A stretch of 64,000 bases of DNA from Rhizobium sullae (lineage in GTDB: Bacteria > Pseudomonadota > Alphaproteobacteria > Rhizobiales > Rhizobiaceae), in the NCBI RefSeq assembly GCF_025200715.1, contig NZ_CP104144.1:744001-808000 (forward strand). The letters are read 5' to 3'. The notes below the pieces were generated by a model. The model did no database searches. It saw nothing but the letters and a program-made list of their open reading frames with translations, and was not told where the DNA came from. Below, one piece after another: positions 36,623 through 46,070 of this stretch. Position numbers and translations under genes: made by a program. Positions within the stretch are counted from its first letter, which is position 1. Each line of letters begins with the position of its first letter.

Positions 36623-37808
36623 GAGCCGGCCAGGCGAAGGTCCGGACTACGCTGAGGCGGGAAAAGTCGGGACGCCTCCCCGCAAGATTGCAGTCATCTC
36701 AAGTTATTCCCCCTCTTTGACCAATTTCCGTTATGAACTTCTGAAGCGGATGGTTGAAGCGGGACACGCCGTAACTGCTTTCGGCCCGGAGGATGACGAC
36801 GCCGTCAGGGGCGATCTGGCAAAGATCGGGGTTGCCTTCGTTGTCATCCCGATGGCGCGGGCAGGGCTCAACCCACTTGAGGATATTGCCACCGTCAGCG
36901 CGTTACTCAAGCATTTTCGCAAGCTCCGGCCGGATGTGGTTGTGCCGTACACCATGAAACCGATTATCTATGCGGGCATCGCCGGGCGGCTCGCCAAAAT
37001 TCCCAGTCGATGTTTTCTCATCACCGGCTTAGGGCATGTGTTTTCGGATAGTTGCGGCGCCACGCTGAAGGGCAAATTCATGCGAGCAGCAAGCGTCCTA
37101 TTGTATCGCATCGCTTTGAGTGGCGCGAAAGTCATCTTCACGTATAACGAAGCGGACGATAAGGATATGAAGCATTATCGGATGACCACCGATGATACTA
37201 AGATTTGCCGCGTTCCAGGCTCCGGAATTGACCTCGTTCACTTCGGCTACCAGCCCCCGCCGTCTGGCAGGTGCGTCTTCTTGCTGATCGCGAGGCTCCT
37301 GACAGACAAAGGCATCCACGACTACGTGGATGCTGCGCGGCTAGTCAAGAGAACTGTTCCCGACGCCGAGTTCAGGCTGCTTGGCCAATTCGATCCCAAC
37401 CCGGCTGCAATTTCAAGAAAGCAAATCCAGGACTGGAGCAGCGAAGGGGTTATCAAATATCTGGGAGAGACGAGAGATGTCCGCCCCTATCTGGCTGATT
37501 GCAACGTGTTCGTGCTGCCCTCGTATTACCGGGAGGGTATTCCGCGCAGCATCCTGGAGGCACTGTCGACAGGAAGGGCCGTGATAACGACCGATCTCCC
37601 TGGCTGCCGCGAGACGGTGATCCAAAATGTGAATGGGCTTCTCGTCCCTCCCAGAAACGCCAAAGCGCTGGCGGATGCGATGCTAAGCTTTGTCCGGGAT
37701 CCAACGGCTGCGGCGCAAATGGGTCTCGAATCGCGCCGTGTTGCCCAGCAAAAATTTGACGTTCATGACGTCAATAAGACACTGCTTTTGCGCATGGGGC
37801 TCGTCTAA
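36597..37808 (+). CDS. Glycosyltransferase, GT4 family
   Basis: A 403-residue GT-B enzyme with a hydrophilic lead of about 25 residues before KIAVISSYSPSLTNFRYELL. It has VPYTMKPIIYAGIAGRLA, FLITGLGHVF and the donor motif PSYYREGIPRSILEALSTGRAVITTDLPGCRE. This resembles PglA/WcaL-like transferases adding N-acetylgalactosamine or related sugars to a lipid carrier. The ATG at 36597 overlaps the upstream gene by 26 bases; an earlier ATG at 36555 is possible. Its stop overlaps the convergent polymerase gene (shared CTAA). Confidence 0.87.
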   Translation: MHGVESELRSRPGEGPDYAEAGKVGTPPRKIAVISSYSPSLTNFRYELLKRMVEAGHAVTAFGPEDDDAVRGDLAKIGVAFVVIPMARAGLNPLEDIATVSALLKHFRKLRPDVVVPYTMKPIIYAGIAGRLAKIPSRCFLITGLGHVFSDSCGATLKGKFMRAASVLLYRIALSGAKVIFTYNEADDKDMKHYRMTTDDTKICRVPGSGIDLVHFGYQPPPSGRCVFLLIARLLTDKGIHDYVDAARLVKRTVPDAEFRLLGQFDPNPAAISRKQIQDWSSEGVIKYLGETRDVRPYLADCNVFVLPSYYREGIPRSILEALSTGRAVITTDLPGCRETVIQNVNGLLVPPRNAKALADAMLSFVRDPTAAAQMGLESRRVAQQKFDVHDVNKTLLLRMGLV

Positions 37809-39094
37809 CGCATCCGCGTTGAAGACTGATAGCGACAAGTGTTCGCCAGTGCTACTGTCAATATGATCGGCATCGCCCAAAAGCGGCCGTAGACGCTTGG
37901 GAAGGCATTGATCAAAAAGAGAAAAAGGCAGACCGTGCAGATTGCAGATGCGGCAAGATGTCGTCCTCCCGGCTGTTGCCAGGCTGACAGCGCAGGACCG
38001 AAACTTGCGCCAATCATCACGATGAAGCCCACCATGCTGAGAAATCCGCCTTCCGTCCACAACAGAAGATAGAGGTTGTGCACAGGTTGCGTTAATACGC
38101 TGGTCAGCGCGTACTGATCGGCGCCAAGCCCAAAGAGGAAAGTATCCTTTGTCCGACCGATCGCTTCATGGATCAATTGTAGGCGATGTTGGAAGGAACC
38201 GGCCTGGTCGAGGTCTCCACTTTCCAGCGCGCCGAGAACGCGCCTTTGAAACGCGACCGGAAGATAATCCCGGCCCCATCGCTCGACAATTACGATCAAA
38301 ATGGCGCCCAAGGCGCCGATAGGCGCAAGAAGTTTTACATTCAAGGTCAAGGCGCAGAACAGGCCGACACCCAAGAGGAAAGACGCCAGGCCAGTGTTGG
38401 ATCCCGTCAACATCACGCCGTAGCCCATGAAGGGTAAAGCCAGCAGGCCGAGCTTGCTGGATCCGCGGCCGAAGCAGAATGTGAGCAGCATCGGAACGGA
38501 AAGTGCAATCAGTGCGGAGCACTCGTTTTCGCGTTCTACAAAACCGGTCAAGCGGCCACTGCCGCTGACGAACGTGGTATTTGTCTCGGCCACTATGTTG
38601 ATGACATATGCCCCGTGTAGGCACATCAGTAATATCGACGCCACGTAAACCTTGGACATTAACAGCAGCCTTTGACGGTCGCTGCTGCCGATGACGACAA
38701 GAAGAATGAAGTACGCGAAGAAATATTGAACGATGTAAACGGTGCCCCGCAATGGATCGCCGTTGATCATGCTGCTCACAAGCAGTCCTGTCAGCAGCAT
38801 GCACAGTCCGAGCAGCCAAACCACAGTCGGCACCGCGCCGATCGGATCAAATCGCAGCCGGCCGCGCAGCACAAGGATGAAAAGACAGATGCATGCAAAC
38901 GCGTCGCTGAGAGTGAAGTAGAAAAACGGCAGCCGGAGAAAATTCATGGGCGACAAGAAAACGGCGGCTAGTGCAGACAAATTCTCAGCCCAATCAGCGA
39001 CTTGTGACCCGTTTCTTTCCCTAAAACGAGAACGGGCCAGCCAAGGAAGTCCCAAGTCCTCCCGTCGGGCCTGTAATACTTTCTTGGTAGACAT
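37805..39094 (-). CDS. O-antigen ligase / Wzy-type polysaccharide polymerase
   Basis: A 429-residue membrane protein with about eleven hydrophobic segments and a large polar loop (about residues 275-325: WGRDYLPVAFQRRVLGALES, FQHRLQLIHEAIG, LFGLGADQ, QPVHNLYLLLWTEGG). The H-N in HNLYLLLWTEGG and the loop position match the Wzy_C/O-antigen ligase family. With the flippase at 41578 it supports Wzx/Wzy-dependent assembly, in which lipid-linked repeats are polymerised on the periplasmic side. It is transcribed alone, divergent from the co-polymerase gene. Confidence 0.85.
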   Translation of the reverse strand: MSTKKVLQARREDLGLPWLARSRFRERNGSQVADWAENLSALAAVFLSPMNFLRLPFFYFTLSDAFACICLFILVLRGRLRFDPIGAVPTVVWLLGLCMLLTGLLVSSMINGDPLRGTVYIVQYFFAYFILLVVIGSSDRQRLLLMSKVYVASILLMCLHGAYVINIVAETNTTFVSGSGRLTGFVERENECSALIALSVPMLLTFCFGRGSSKLGLLALPFMGYGVMLTGSNTGLASFLLGVGLFCALTLNVKLLAPIGALGAILIVIVERWGRDYLPVAFQRRVLGALESGDLDQAGSFQHRLQLIHEAIGRTKDTFLFGLGADQYALTSVLTQPVHNLYLLLWTEGGFLSMVGFIVMIGASFGPALSAWQQPGGRHLAASAICTVCLFLFLINAFPSVYGRFWAMPIILTVALANTCRYQSSTRMR

Positions 39095-39293
39095 GATTAT
39101 ACGCCCCCGATACTAGTCTTTGCTGCCGTCACCTTTTGTTAAGCAATAAGATAACTACGACAATATCGTATATTGTCTTTAGGATCACGAGATTTTCTTG
39201 CCAAAAAAGGGCGCATCTTCTAGTCTTTCAAAGGCCATTGAAGCAGATGACGGATCTGGGAATCCGCGAATTCGGGCAACGATCACATGCGTT

Positions 39294-39319
39294 GGCGTTG
39301 AGTTTTGGCGTTGAGTTTT
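39294..39319. repeat. 13-base tandem duplication just before the Wzc-like gene
   Basis: GGCGTTGAGTTTT occurs twice head to tail, at 39294-39306 and 39307-39319, ending two bases before the first ATG at 39322. Copy-number change here would alter the leader of the co-polymerase gene but not its frame. Confidence 0.85.
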
Positions 39320-39321
39320 GA

Positions 39322-41586
39322 ATGAGCATCGGAGGCGGTATGCTTACGACCGAACGTGCGGCTGGTAACTTTGCGTACAATAGCAGTGACGGTAGCTCGC
39401 CATTCGTCAATGAGCGCTTTTCAAGCAGCAGAGGGACCGGAGAGGCCTGGTCGCTCGTGTGGCGGTACAAGAAGTTTTTAGCTTTTGTCATCACGGTTGG
39501 CGCGCTCCTCTCTCTGCTATTAAGTTTCGCGTTGCCCGCGGAATATGCAGCGACGTCGGCCATTGTTTTTGACCGGAATGACACGCGCCCTTACGAAGCT
39601 GTGGTGGAAGCGCAAAAACAAGAGCGCGATAAGTCGTCAATGGATACCGAACTCGACATTATCCGGTCTCGGGTCTTTATGGGTACCGTCGTCGATGCGC
39701 TGAATCTGGTCGCAGATCCCTTTTACAATTCCTATCTGAGCGTGGCCGAGCCAAACGCTCTCTCTCTTGTTGTTCGAAGGATCTCCGGTTGGTTTTTGGG
39801 TGGCGAGGAACGCGACGGCCGCCGCGCTCCAACAAACCGTATCATTTCCGAAACTGCCCAACGTGATCGCGCCATTACAACGCTTCTCGGCACCTTCACG
39901 GTCGATCGAAAGGGCGACAGCTTGGCGTTGACGATCACCGTTCGTCAACCAAGTCCGATCCAGGCGGCGGCCGTTGCTGATGCGATTGCCCGGCATTACG
40001 TCGAATGGACAAGCAATCTGAAGTCAGTTGCGACTTCGGAGACGATTAAATATCTGCGTCAGCAGTCGGATGAACTGGCAGTCTCAATTACGAAACGCGA
40101 ACGCGAGATAGCAGCCTTTACTGCTACGAGCGATCTCACCTTTGATCCAAAGGATGATTTGCTTCGAGCCCGCACCGAACAATTGAACGAGCAATTTACA
40201 CTCGCACGCGTCGATGAGGCGGGAGAATGGGCGAAGGTGAACGAAGCTAAGGCCCGTCTCGCCTCAGGTGGCGAGGAAGACATCGGCAAGGTTGTCACGT
40301 CCGATCTACTTACCAGCCTTCGAACCGAGGGAGCCCGTCTTCAGAGGCTGCGAGGACAATTGACGTCTAAATTCGGCAACAACCATCCCCTTGTTATCGA
40401 CGCCGATGCTGAGATTGCCTCAAACCGGAAGATGATCCTCGACGAGGCGAGCCGAATTCTCCAGGAACTCGAAAACAACGCGAGGGTGGCAAGCATTCGG
40501 GTGAAGAATTTTGAGCAGGCAGTGTCGGTATTGCAAGACAGGGTGCAGTCCCGCAATCTAGCTGAAATCCGCAGACGAGAACTTGAGCGCGACCTCCTGA
40601 GCGAGCAGAAGCGTTATGATGCTGTAGAACTGCGTCTGAGCGCTCTGGACCCTGACCGGGAACAGTTCAAAGCGACTGCGATGGTGTCCTCGTTCGCCGA
40701 GGTGCCTGTTCAACCGTCCTTTCCTCAGCCGCTATTTATATTTGGAGCGGGACTTGTCGGTTCTAGTCTTCTCGCCCTTATGGGGATGATCATTCTGGAC
40801 AATTTGGACAGCCGTATTCATTCTTCCAGGACCGTCTCGGCGATCCTCGGCCGGCCGAATATCGTTAGCGTCCCTGGCTGTGCCCTTAAGCATGATGTAG
40901 CGAAGGAGACAGGCTCGAGACTGCTGGCTGATGAGAACTCTGGACTGGCGATTGCGGCCCGCACGCTTTGCTTGGCTTGGAAAACGATCGACAGCTCGCC
41001 AGGAAGCAAGGTTGTCATGTTCACCTCGACATCGAGGCGCGATGGCAAGACGATGTTGTCGGTCGCCATGGCTGCTTCTGCTCAACGTGAAGGCTTGAGC
41101 ACGATCCTGGTTGACCTCTCGGCGGGTGCAGTGAATGCCTACAGTGTAACCTCAAGCCGGGGTCTAGCCAACAGCCCCATTGCCGGCTCCGACCTCAAGC
41201 ATATGGTGACACGCTCGCCGTCATATCCCTTCTTGGACGTTCTTACGGGGCGACCGTCGCTGCAGCAATACCGAGAACTGTTCAACGCCTTGAGACAACA
41301 CTACGATCTCGTCATCGTGGATACACCAGCCACCGACACGGCCCAGGACGCGATCTGGCTGTCGGCGCATGTCGACTCGATATTCGTGATTGGCGTACTT
41401 CATAAAACGAGACAAGCCGCGCTGGTTGACTTGGTAGAGCGATTAAACCTCAACCACGCATTCATTATCGGCGGGATTATAAACAGTGCCGCTGATCATG
41501 GATCCTCGGTTAAGCGGATTGATTGGACGATTGCAAGAAACATGCTGGCATCCTTGCGCGTATTCAGCTTGAAAAGATCAACCTAA
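39322..41586 (+). CDS. Wzc/ExoP-like polysaccharide co-polymerase with degenerate kinase domain
   Basis: A 754-residue inner-membrane protein: a first membrane segment (about 52-72), a long periplasmic Wzz region with coiled coil (about 230-450), a second membrane segment with a proline-rich lead (VPVQPSFPQPLFIFGAGLVG, about 468-490), then a cytoplasmic ATPase-like domain. Its Walker A reads STSRRDGKTM instead of the usual GEGKST, Walker A' is LVDLSAG, Walker B YDLVIVDTPA. There is no tyrosine cluster at the end. It controls chain length and export. ATG 39340, with GGAGG before it, is an alternative start. Confidence 0.88.
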   Translation: MSIGGGMLTTERAAGNFAYNSSDGSSPFVNERFSSSRGTGEAWSLVWRYKKFLAFVITVGALLSLLLSFALPAEYAATSAIVFDRNDTRPYEAVVEAQKQERDKSSMDTELDIIRSRVFMGTVVDALNLVADPFYNSYLSVAEPNALSLVVRRISGWFLGGEERDGRRAPTNRIISETAQRDRAITTLLGTFTVDRKGDSLALTITVRQPSPIQAAAVADAIARHYVEWTSNLKSVATSETIKYLRQQSDELAVSITKREREIAAFTATSDLTFDPKDDLLRARTEQLNEQFTLARVDEAGEWAKVNEAKARLASGGEEDIGKVVTSDLLTSLRTEGARLQRLRGQLTSKFGNNHPLVIDADAEIASNRKMILDEASRILQELENNARVASIRVKNFEQAVSVLQDRVQSRNLAEIRRRELERDLLSEQKRYDAVELRLSALDPDREQFKATAMVSSFAEVPVQPSFPQPLFIFGAGLVGSSLLALMGMIILDNLDSRIHSSRTVSAILGRPNIVSVPGCALKHDVAKETGSRLLADENSGLAIAARTLCLAWKTIDSSPGSKVVMFTSTSRRDGKTMLSVAMAASAQREGLSTILVDLSAGAVNAYSVTSSRGLANSPIAGSDLKHMVTRSPSYPFLDVLTGRPSLQQYRELFNALRQHYDLVIVDTPATDTAQDAIWLSAHVDSIFVIGVLHKTRQAALVDLVERLNLNHAFIIGGIINSAADHGSSVKRIDWTIARNMLASLRVFSLKRST

Positions 41587-42954
41587 TCCACTCGTATCAT
41601 TGGCGCCTGCGTTATCCGCAATGTGGGCTCGATAGGGGAGCAACATCGCAAGCATCCATAAAGATGCCATTGTGATGTGCGCGATGTTGGCGCCCATGGG
41701 GCCGATGACAGGTATGAGCGCAAAGGCAGTAAGATGAAATGCCAAGGTGGAAAACAAGACGCTGCGAAGAACGGCGTTTTCGCGCCCCATTGCAAGCAAT
41801 GCGGACCGCAGGACAGAGCCGTTCAGCACCATAACAACGGCGATGGCCTGGACGACAACTAAAGGTGCGGCTCCTATAAACTGCGCGCCCGCTGTCCAGA
41901 GCAAAAGAGGCTTAATCGTCAGGCTCACGACGGCGATGAGACAAATGCCGGCGGCGAGTAGAAGCCATTGGGTCTGCCGTACGATGCGGCGAAATGCCGA
42001 AACTGAATGGGTCGCCCAAAGTCTCGAAAGCTCCGGGTACACAACGGTTTGGACTTGTACACCGGCTTGTTGCGCCATCCTGCCTATGCGCTTTGCTATG
42101 TGGTAAAGCCCGGCCGCTGTTGGATCGGCCAGATACCCGACCAAGAGCGTATCCAGCTCGTTTGCGCTCGAGCGGATCGTAAGAGAGATGTTTGCCGACA
42201 GCGCGAAGCGCCACAATCCAGGTACGCTCTGTGTTATGCCCGTTAGAGGTGCCGTCAGAATATTCTGATAGCCGCGGCGGCGTGTTTCCAGGAACGCAAG
42301 CCCTGTCATGCTCATGGAACTGATGATCTGCATGCCCATCCAGATAAACGTGAACTCTCTCAATCCCCATCCAGCCAGCAGCCCGATACCGCACAGAAGC
42401 ACCCTGACGAAGCTACCGAGGACCTGACTGTAGGCAAGCGTGGAAAAACCACCGAAAAGCCGCAAGACCGCTGTGGGCATTCCGGCAATCTGGAACGGCA
42501 GGGCGCTGCAGTAAATCAGGGCAAAGGTTTGGACTTCGGGTCGGATCCCCACAAGCGGCGAAGCAAAAAGGATTAGACCAACCGCGACAATCCAAGAAAC
42601 GAGCGCAGCCCCTACGTCCAACACAAAGCCGAATTTTAGCAACCGCCGGAGATCTTCAGTTCGCTGATCCTCCATCGCCTGCGCACCGAACTTGATCAAA
42701 GGCTGCCAGGATTGAAAGCTGACCAGTCGCTCGATCGCGCGACTGAACGCAAAACAGAGAGCAAGAATGCCGTAATCCGCCGGTCCCAGTGCTCGGGCAG
42801 TCAAGGCAAAGGCCACAAGCCCAACCATCGACGCTACAAAGTTGCCGCTTAGGAGATGAAGTATCTGTCTTAAATGCTTGGCGAAATCGCGCTCGCTGAA
42901 AACCCTTGCCCTGAAGCGATCCGCTTTTTTCGCAATGAGGGAAAACGCTGACAT
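41578..42954 (-). CDS. Polysaccharide flippase, Wzx type
   Basis: A 458-residue membrane protein with about twelve hydrophobic segments of the MATE-like flippase fold (LSGNFVASMVGLVAFALTAR, LGPADYGILALCFAF near the start). It moves undecaprenyl-linked repeats across the inner membrane. The ATG at 42954 is chosen because AAGGA lies at good distance; an ATG two codons upstream overlaps that site. Its end overlaps the convergent co-polymerase gene by 9 bases. The promoter lies in the 260-base divergent gap to 43213. Confidence 0.88.
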   Translation of the reverse strand: MSAFSLIAKKADRFRARVFSERDFAKHLRQILHLLSGNFVASMVGLVAFALTARALGPADYGILALCFAFSRAIERLVSFQSWQPLIKFGAQAMEDQRTEDLRRLLKFGFVLDVGAALVSWIVAVGLILFASPLVGIRPEVQTFALIYCSALPFQIAGMPTAVLRLFGGFSTLAYSQVLGSFVRVLLCGIGLLAGWGLREFTFIWMGMQIISSMSMTGLAFLETRRRGYQNILTAPLTGITQSVPGLWRFALSANISLTIRSSANELDTLLVGYLADPTAAGLYHIAKRIGRMAQQAGVQVQTVVYPELSRLWATHSVSAFRRIVRQTQWLLLAAGICLIAVVSLTIKPLLLWTAGAQFIGAAPLVVVQAIAVVMVLNGSVLRSALLAMGRENAVLRSVLFSTLAFHLTAFALIPVIGPMGANIAHITMASLWMLAMLLPYRAHIADNAGANDTSGLG

Positions 42955-43064
42955 GGGCATTCCTTTGATGACGTCCAGGCCCAAGGCGATAAGGACGGCC
43001 AAGTCCAGATCGATAGTAGTGTTATGTAGAAAATCAGTATCACATATTGTTACAAGACAGTCGT

Positions 43065-43080
43065 CTTAGTCAAAACTAAG
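43065..43080. promoter_or_regulatory. Small inverted repeat in the flippase/ExoF divergent gap
   Basis: CTTAGT at 43065-43070 and ACTAAG at 43075-43080 flank CAAA. It lies 111 bases upstream of the flippase start and 134 bases upstream of the ExoF-like start. It could be an operator for either gene; the short arms mean chance is possible. Confidence 0.3.
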
Positions 43081-43213
43081 CGTTTAGGAGCATGCATTCT
43101 TAATCAATACTCGACAAAACGCAAATTCCGTTTATTCTGGGCTGAAATATTGGAGGCGAAGTCGGGCATGCGACGGCGTGCGCGCGCCACTATCTCTTGG
43201 CCGAGGGTGATCC

Positions 43214-44452
43214 ATGTTTCAAGCGATCTTTACTTGGCGAGGGTTTTCTCGCCGGCCAGCCTTTTTGGGCTGTGTCTTCTTAGCGCTGGCGATGTCGGCG
43301 GCCTGCGCGAAAGCTGGTGCGGATGACTACCGCCTCTCCGCCGGCGACGCCGTAACCTTCGATTTTCTGGATGACGCGGAGCTTCCCGTCACCCTGACCG
43401 TTACCTCGGCCGGCGACGTCCAGTTTCCGCTGATCGGAGATGTTCGCATAGCCGGACTGACGGTCACTCAGGCGCTGGCCAGTCTCCGCGCGCAGTATGT
43501 CGAAAAAGACATTCTGAAGGACCCGAGGATCGCGCTAAACATCACGACGTTCAGGCCGATCTTTGTACTGGGCGAAGTGAACAGCCCTGGATCGTTTCCG
43601 TTTTACCCTGGCCTGACGGTTGAACAGGCCATCGGACTTGCAGGTGGAACCCAGACTGACGTCACCAATCCATCCGACCGGATTGTGGCGCGGGCCCGGT
43701 TGCGCGGTGAGATCGACGGCTCGGACGCTCAAATCGTTCACGAGGCCGTCTACGCCGCAAGATTGGTTGCCCAGCTTGAGGGACGCGATAAGGTAGACTT
43801 GAACGATGTACCTGAGATCGCAAAGAAATTTGTCCAAGATGTTTCAATAAAGTCAGTGGTCGAAATAGAACAAAAGATTCTGGAAACGGATTTAGCGACC
43901 AGCAGGTCTCAGATCGATATTCTTTCCCAAGGCATCAAGGAAGCAGAAAAAGGACTTGAGATTCTTCAGCAGCTGGAGGTGGAGCAGAAGGAGCTGGTTG
44001 CGACAACCGAAGCAGTTTTTGGCCGTGCGGACGAGCTGCGGCAGAAGCAACTGAATACCTCTGCCGAATGGCTGCGGGCAAAGACGGCCGCGTCTGGGGA
44101 AAAGGCAAGTCTGTTGCAAATCTACGCCGACATGTCGCGTTCACGGCGTGAGCTTGGGGGACTGCGATTAGACCTAGCAAAGCTTCAGGCAGACCGTCAG
44201 AACGACATTTTGCTGAAACAGCAAGAGCGGGATGTAGCGATCAAGAAGTTGATCGCGGAACGTCAATCAGCTGAAGAACAGTTCTTCCTGATGGCTGCGG
44301 CGTCGGCAACAGAAAACGCGGCCAAGAACAAGATCACTTTCTCCTATCAGATAAGACGTCAAGTGGACGGGAACCGACAGGCAATGCCTGCGGATGCACA
44401 AACCGAAGTTCTGCCCGGCGACGCGGTCATCGTCGCGATCGCTGGAATATAA
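43214..44452 (+). CDS. ExoF-like polysaccharide export protein
   Basis: A 412-residue secreted protein. After a signal (FLALAMSAACAKAGA, possible lipoprotein-like Cys near residue 31) comes a Poly_export domain (DYRLSAGDAVTFDFLDD, then VQFPLIGDVRIAGLTVTQA), a SLBB-like segment (FVLGEVNSPGSFPFYPGLTV), and a long coiled coil (about 215-375). This architecture matches rhizobial ExoF, which acts in the periplasm or outer membrane in polysaccharide export. It heads a run of eight tightly packed plus-strand genes. No separate Wza gene is seen in the window. Confidence 0.87.
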   Translation: MFQAIFTWRGFSRRPAFLGCVFLALAMSAACAKAGADDYRLSAGDAVTFDFLDDAELPVTLTVTSAGDVQFPLIGDVRIAGLTVTQALASLRAQYVEKDILKDPRIALNITTFRPIFVLGEVNSPGSFPFYPGLTVEQAIGLAGGTQTDVTNPSDRIVARARLRGEIDGSDAQIVHEAVYAARLVAQLEGRDKVDLNDVPEIAKKFVQDVSIKSVVEIEQKILETDLATSRSQIDILSQGIKEAEKGLEILQQLEVEQKELVATTEAVFGRADELRQKQLNTSAEWLRAKTAASGEKASLLQIYADMSRSRRELGGLRLDLAKLQADRQNDILLKQQERDVAIKKLIAERQSAEEQFFLMAAASATENAAKNKITFSYQIRRQVDGNRQAMPADAQTEVLPGDAVIVAIAGI

Positions 44453-44468
44453 CGCCTCGGGGGATGAA

Positions 44469-45158
44469 GTGGTGGCACCAGGTGACTTCCGGGACGCGCG
44501 AGGTCGCAGCGAGCTCCTAAACGAAAGCTCAGTCAGCAAGAGGATCTTCGACATCCTGCTTTCGTCTCTTGTTCTGATCATCTGCTCGCCGATCTTTTTG
44601 ACGGTCGCTGCGCTGACGTATCTCGCGTTGGGTTGGCCGGTTATGTTCCGCCAGGTGAGAGCAGGCCTTTCAATGCGGCCGTTCTCGATCTTGAAATTTC
44701 GCACGATGTCTAATGAGCGAGACGGGAAAGGCGACCTGCTTCCTGACCATTTGAGGCAAACGCGACTGACAGCCATCATCAGACGTCTTCGCTTTGACGA
44801 GCTGCCGCAGCTTCTTCTGGTTCTGGCAGGGGTGATGTCTTTTGTTGGACCGCGGCCCTTGCCTATTCAAACGCTGAGCGATCTTGGCGCCATCGGTCAG
44901 CTTCGCTGCAGGGTGCAGCCGGGCTTGACGGGTTGGGCCCAGGTCAACGGCAACACACGCCTGAACGACATGCAGAAGCTCGCTCTGGATATCTGGTATG
45001 TCGAGCAGCACAACCTTGCGCTTGACGTATTGATTGTGGCGATGACGCTCAAGACGTTGGTGTTGGGCGAGGTGGTGAATGAACACAATGTTCAGAAGGC
45101 TGAAACCCAGCCGACGATACTGTCCTGTTTGCGAGTTGGATTGGACCCGAAAGGCTAA
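44469..45158 (+). CDS. Undecaprenyl-phosphate sugar-phosphotransferase (ExoY/WcaJ family)
   Basis: A 229-residue initiating transferase: one membrane segment (about 22-48), FRQVRAGLSMRPFSILKFRTM, RRLRFDELPQLL, VGPRPLP and QVQPGLTGWAQVNG-like motifs. It puts the first sugar-phosphate on undecaprenyl phosphate. I place the start at GTG 44469 (or 44472), since GGGGG lies just before; an ATG at 44394 inside the ExoF-like gene would add 25 atypical residues. The family has both hexose and HexNAc-type members; this form without the large N-terminal domain resembles ExoY (galactose) and WecA-unrelated PglC types. Confidence 0.9.
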   Translation: MVAPGDFRDARGRSELLNESSVSKRIFDILLSSLVLIICSPIFLTVAALTYLALGWPVMFRQVRAGLSMRPFSILKFRTMSNERDGKGDLLPDHLRQTRLTAIIRRLRFDELPQLLLVLAGVMSFVGPRPLPIQTLSDLGAIGQLRCRVQPGLTGWAQVNGNTRLNDMQKLALDIWYVEQHNLALDVLIVAMTLKTLVLGEVVNEHNVQKAETQPTILSCLRVGLDPKG

Positions 45159-45161
45159 ACC

Positions 45162-46070
45162 ATGCGTATCGTTGTCGTCGGAGCGGTGGAGTCAACAGTT
45201 GCTGCCATTGAAGCTCTCTTGGAATCACAGACTGCCCCTGCCGCAGTCGTGACGTTACCCCGAAAGGCCTTGGGCCGGCATTCTGACGCGATCGATATCT
45301 CCCAGGCCGTAAGCGCCACCCTCCCGATCATTTACGCAGAGGATGTGAACTCTGCCCCGATTGTAGCGGAGGTTCGGCAATTGAACCCTGACATCATTTT
45401 CATCGTCGGTTGGTCCCAGGTCTGCAAAGCACCCTTTCGTGAAGCGGCCCGCCTGGGCTGCATAGGTTTTCATCCTTCTTTGTTGCCGAAACTGAGGGGC
45501 AGAGCCGTCATTCCGTGGACAATCCTGACCCATCAACAGGAAACCGGCGCTAGCTTTTTTTGGGTCGACGATGGCATCGACACTGGCGACATACTGCGTC
45601 AGCAGCGCTTTCGGTTGAGAAATGACGAAACCGCGAGAAGTCTTTACGATAGGCAACGGAGCGCCATTCGCGAGCTTATTCCTCAAATCGTGAATGATTT
45701 TCACCAAGGCGTCGCGACCCGAACGCCGCAGGACCATGACCATGCCACCTACTGCGCGCGCCGCCGGCCTCAGGATGGGAAGATCGATTGGCATGCGGAT
45801 GCAGCCGGGGTTCTGACTTTCATCAGGGCGGTTGGCGATCCCTATCCCGGCGCGTTTACAACGATGGACGGAGAGCGCCTGTCTATCTGGACCGCTCGGC
45901 CTTACGCGGATAGCCATCGCTACATCGGTCTTCCTGGGCAGATCCAGACACTAACCACCGGTGGTTTCGTCGTTCGATGCGGCAACGGTGAATGCGTCGA
46001 AGTGACGAAATGGACGACACCGGCAGATCGCAAAATTGCGCGTCACGCAGTTCTTGGGGAAGCGGAATGA
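45162..46070 (+). CDS. Formyltransferase-family protein (sugar N-formyltransferase candidate)
   Basis: A 302-residue protein of the methionyl-tRNA/sugar formyltransferase fold. The active-site segment is GCIGFHPSLLPKLRGRAVIPW (about 99-119), with H104 and D140 (WVDDGIDTGDI) kept. The usual catalytic Asn two residues before the His is Gly102. The family moves a formyl group from N10-formyl-tetrahydrofolate to an amine, here probably on a nucleotide amino sugar. It starts 3 bases after the initiating transferase. A housekeeping Met-tRNA role is unlikely given the location and the missing C-terminal tRNA domain pattern. Confidence 0.82.
   Translation: MRIVVVGAVESTVAAIEALLESQTAPAAVVTLPRKALGRHSDAIDISQAVSATLPIIYAEDVNSAPIVAEVRQLNPDIIFIVGWSQVCKAPFREAARLGCIGFHPSLLPKLRGRAVIPWTILTHQQETGASFFWVDDGIDTGDILRQQRFRLRNDETARSLYDRQRSAIRELIPQIVNDFHQGVATRTPQDHDHATYCARRRPQDGKIDWHADAAGVLTFIRAVGDPYPGAFTTMDGERLSIWTARPYADSHRYIGLPGQIQTLTTGGFVVRCGNGECVEVTKWTTPADRKIARHAVLGEAE

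Noticed and set aside
45162..46070. Housekeeping methionyl-tRNA formyltransferase (fmt)
   Set aside because: It lies in a polysaccharide gene run, lacks the neighbouring def gene, and has a changed active-site Asn and an atypical C-terminal region.
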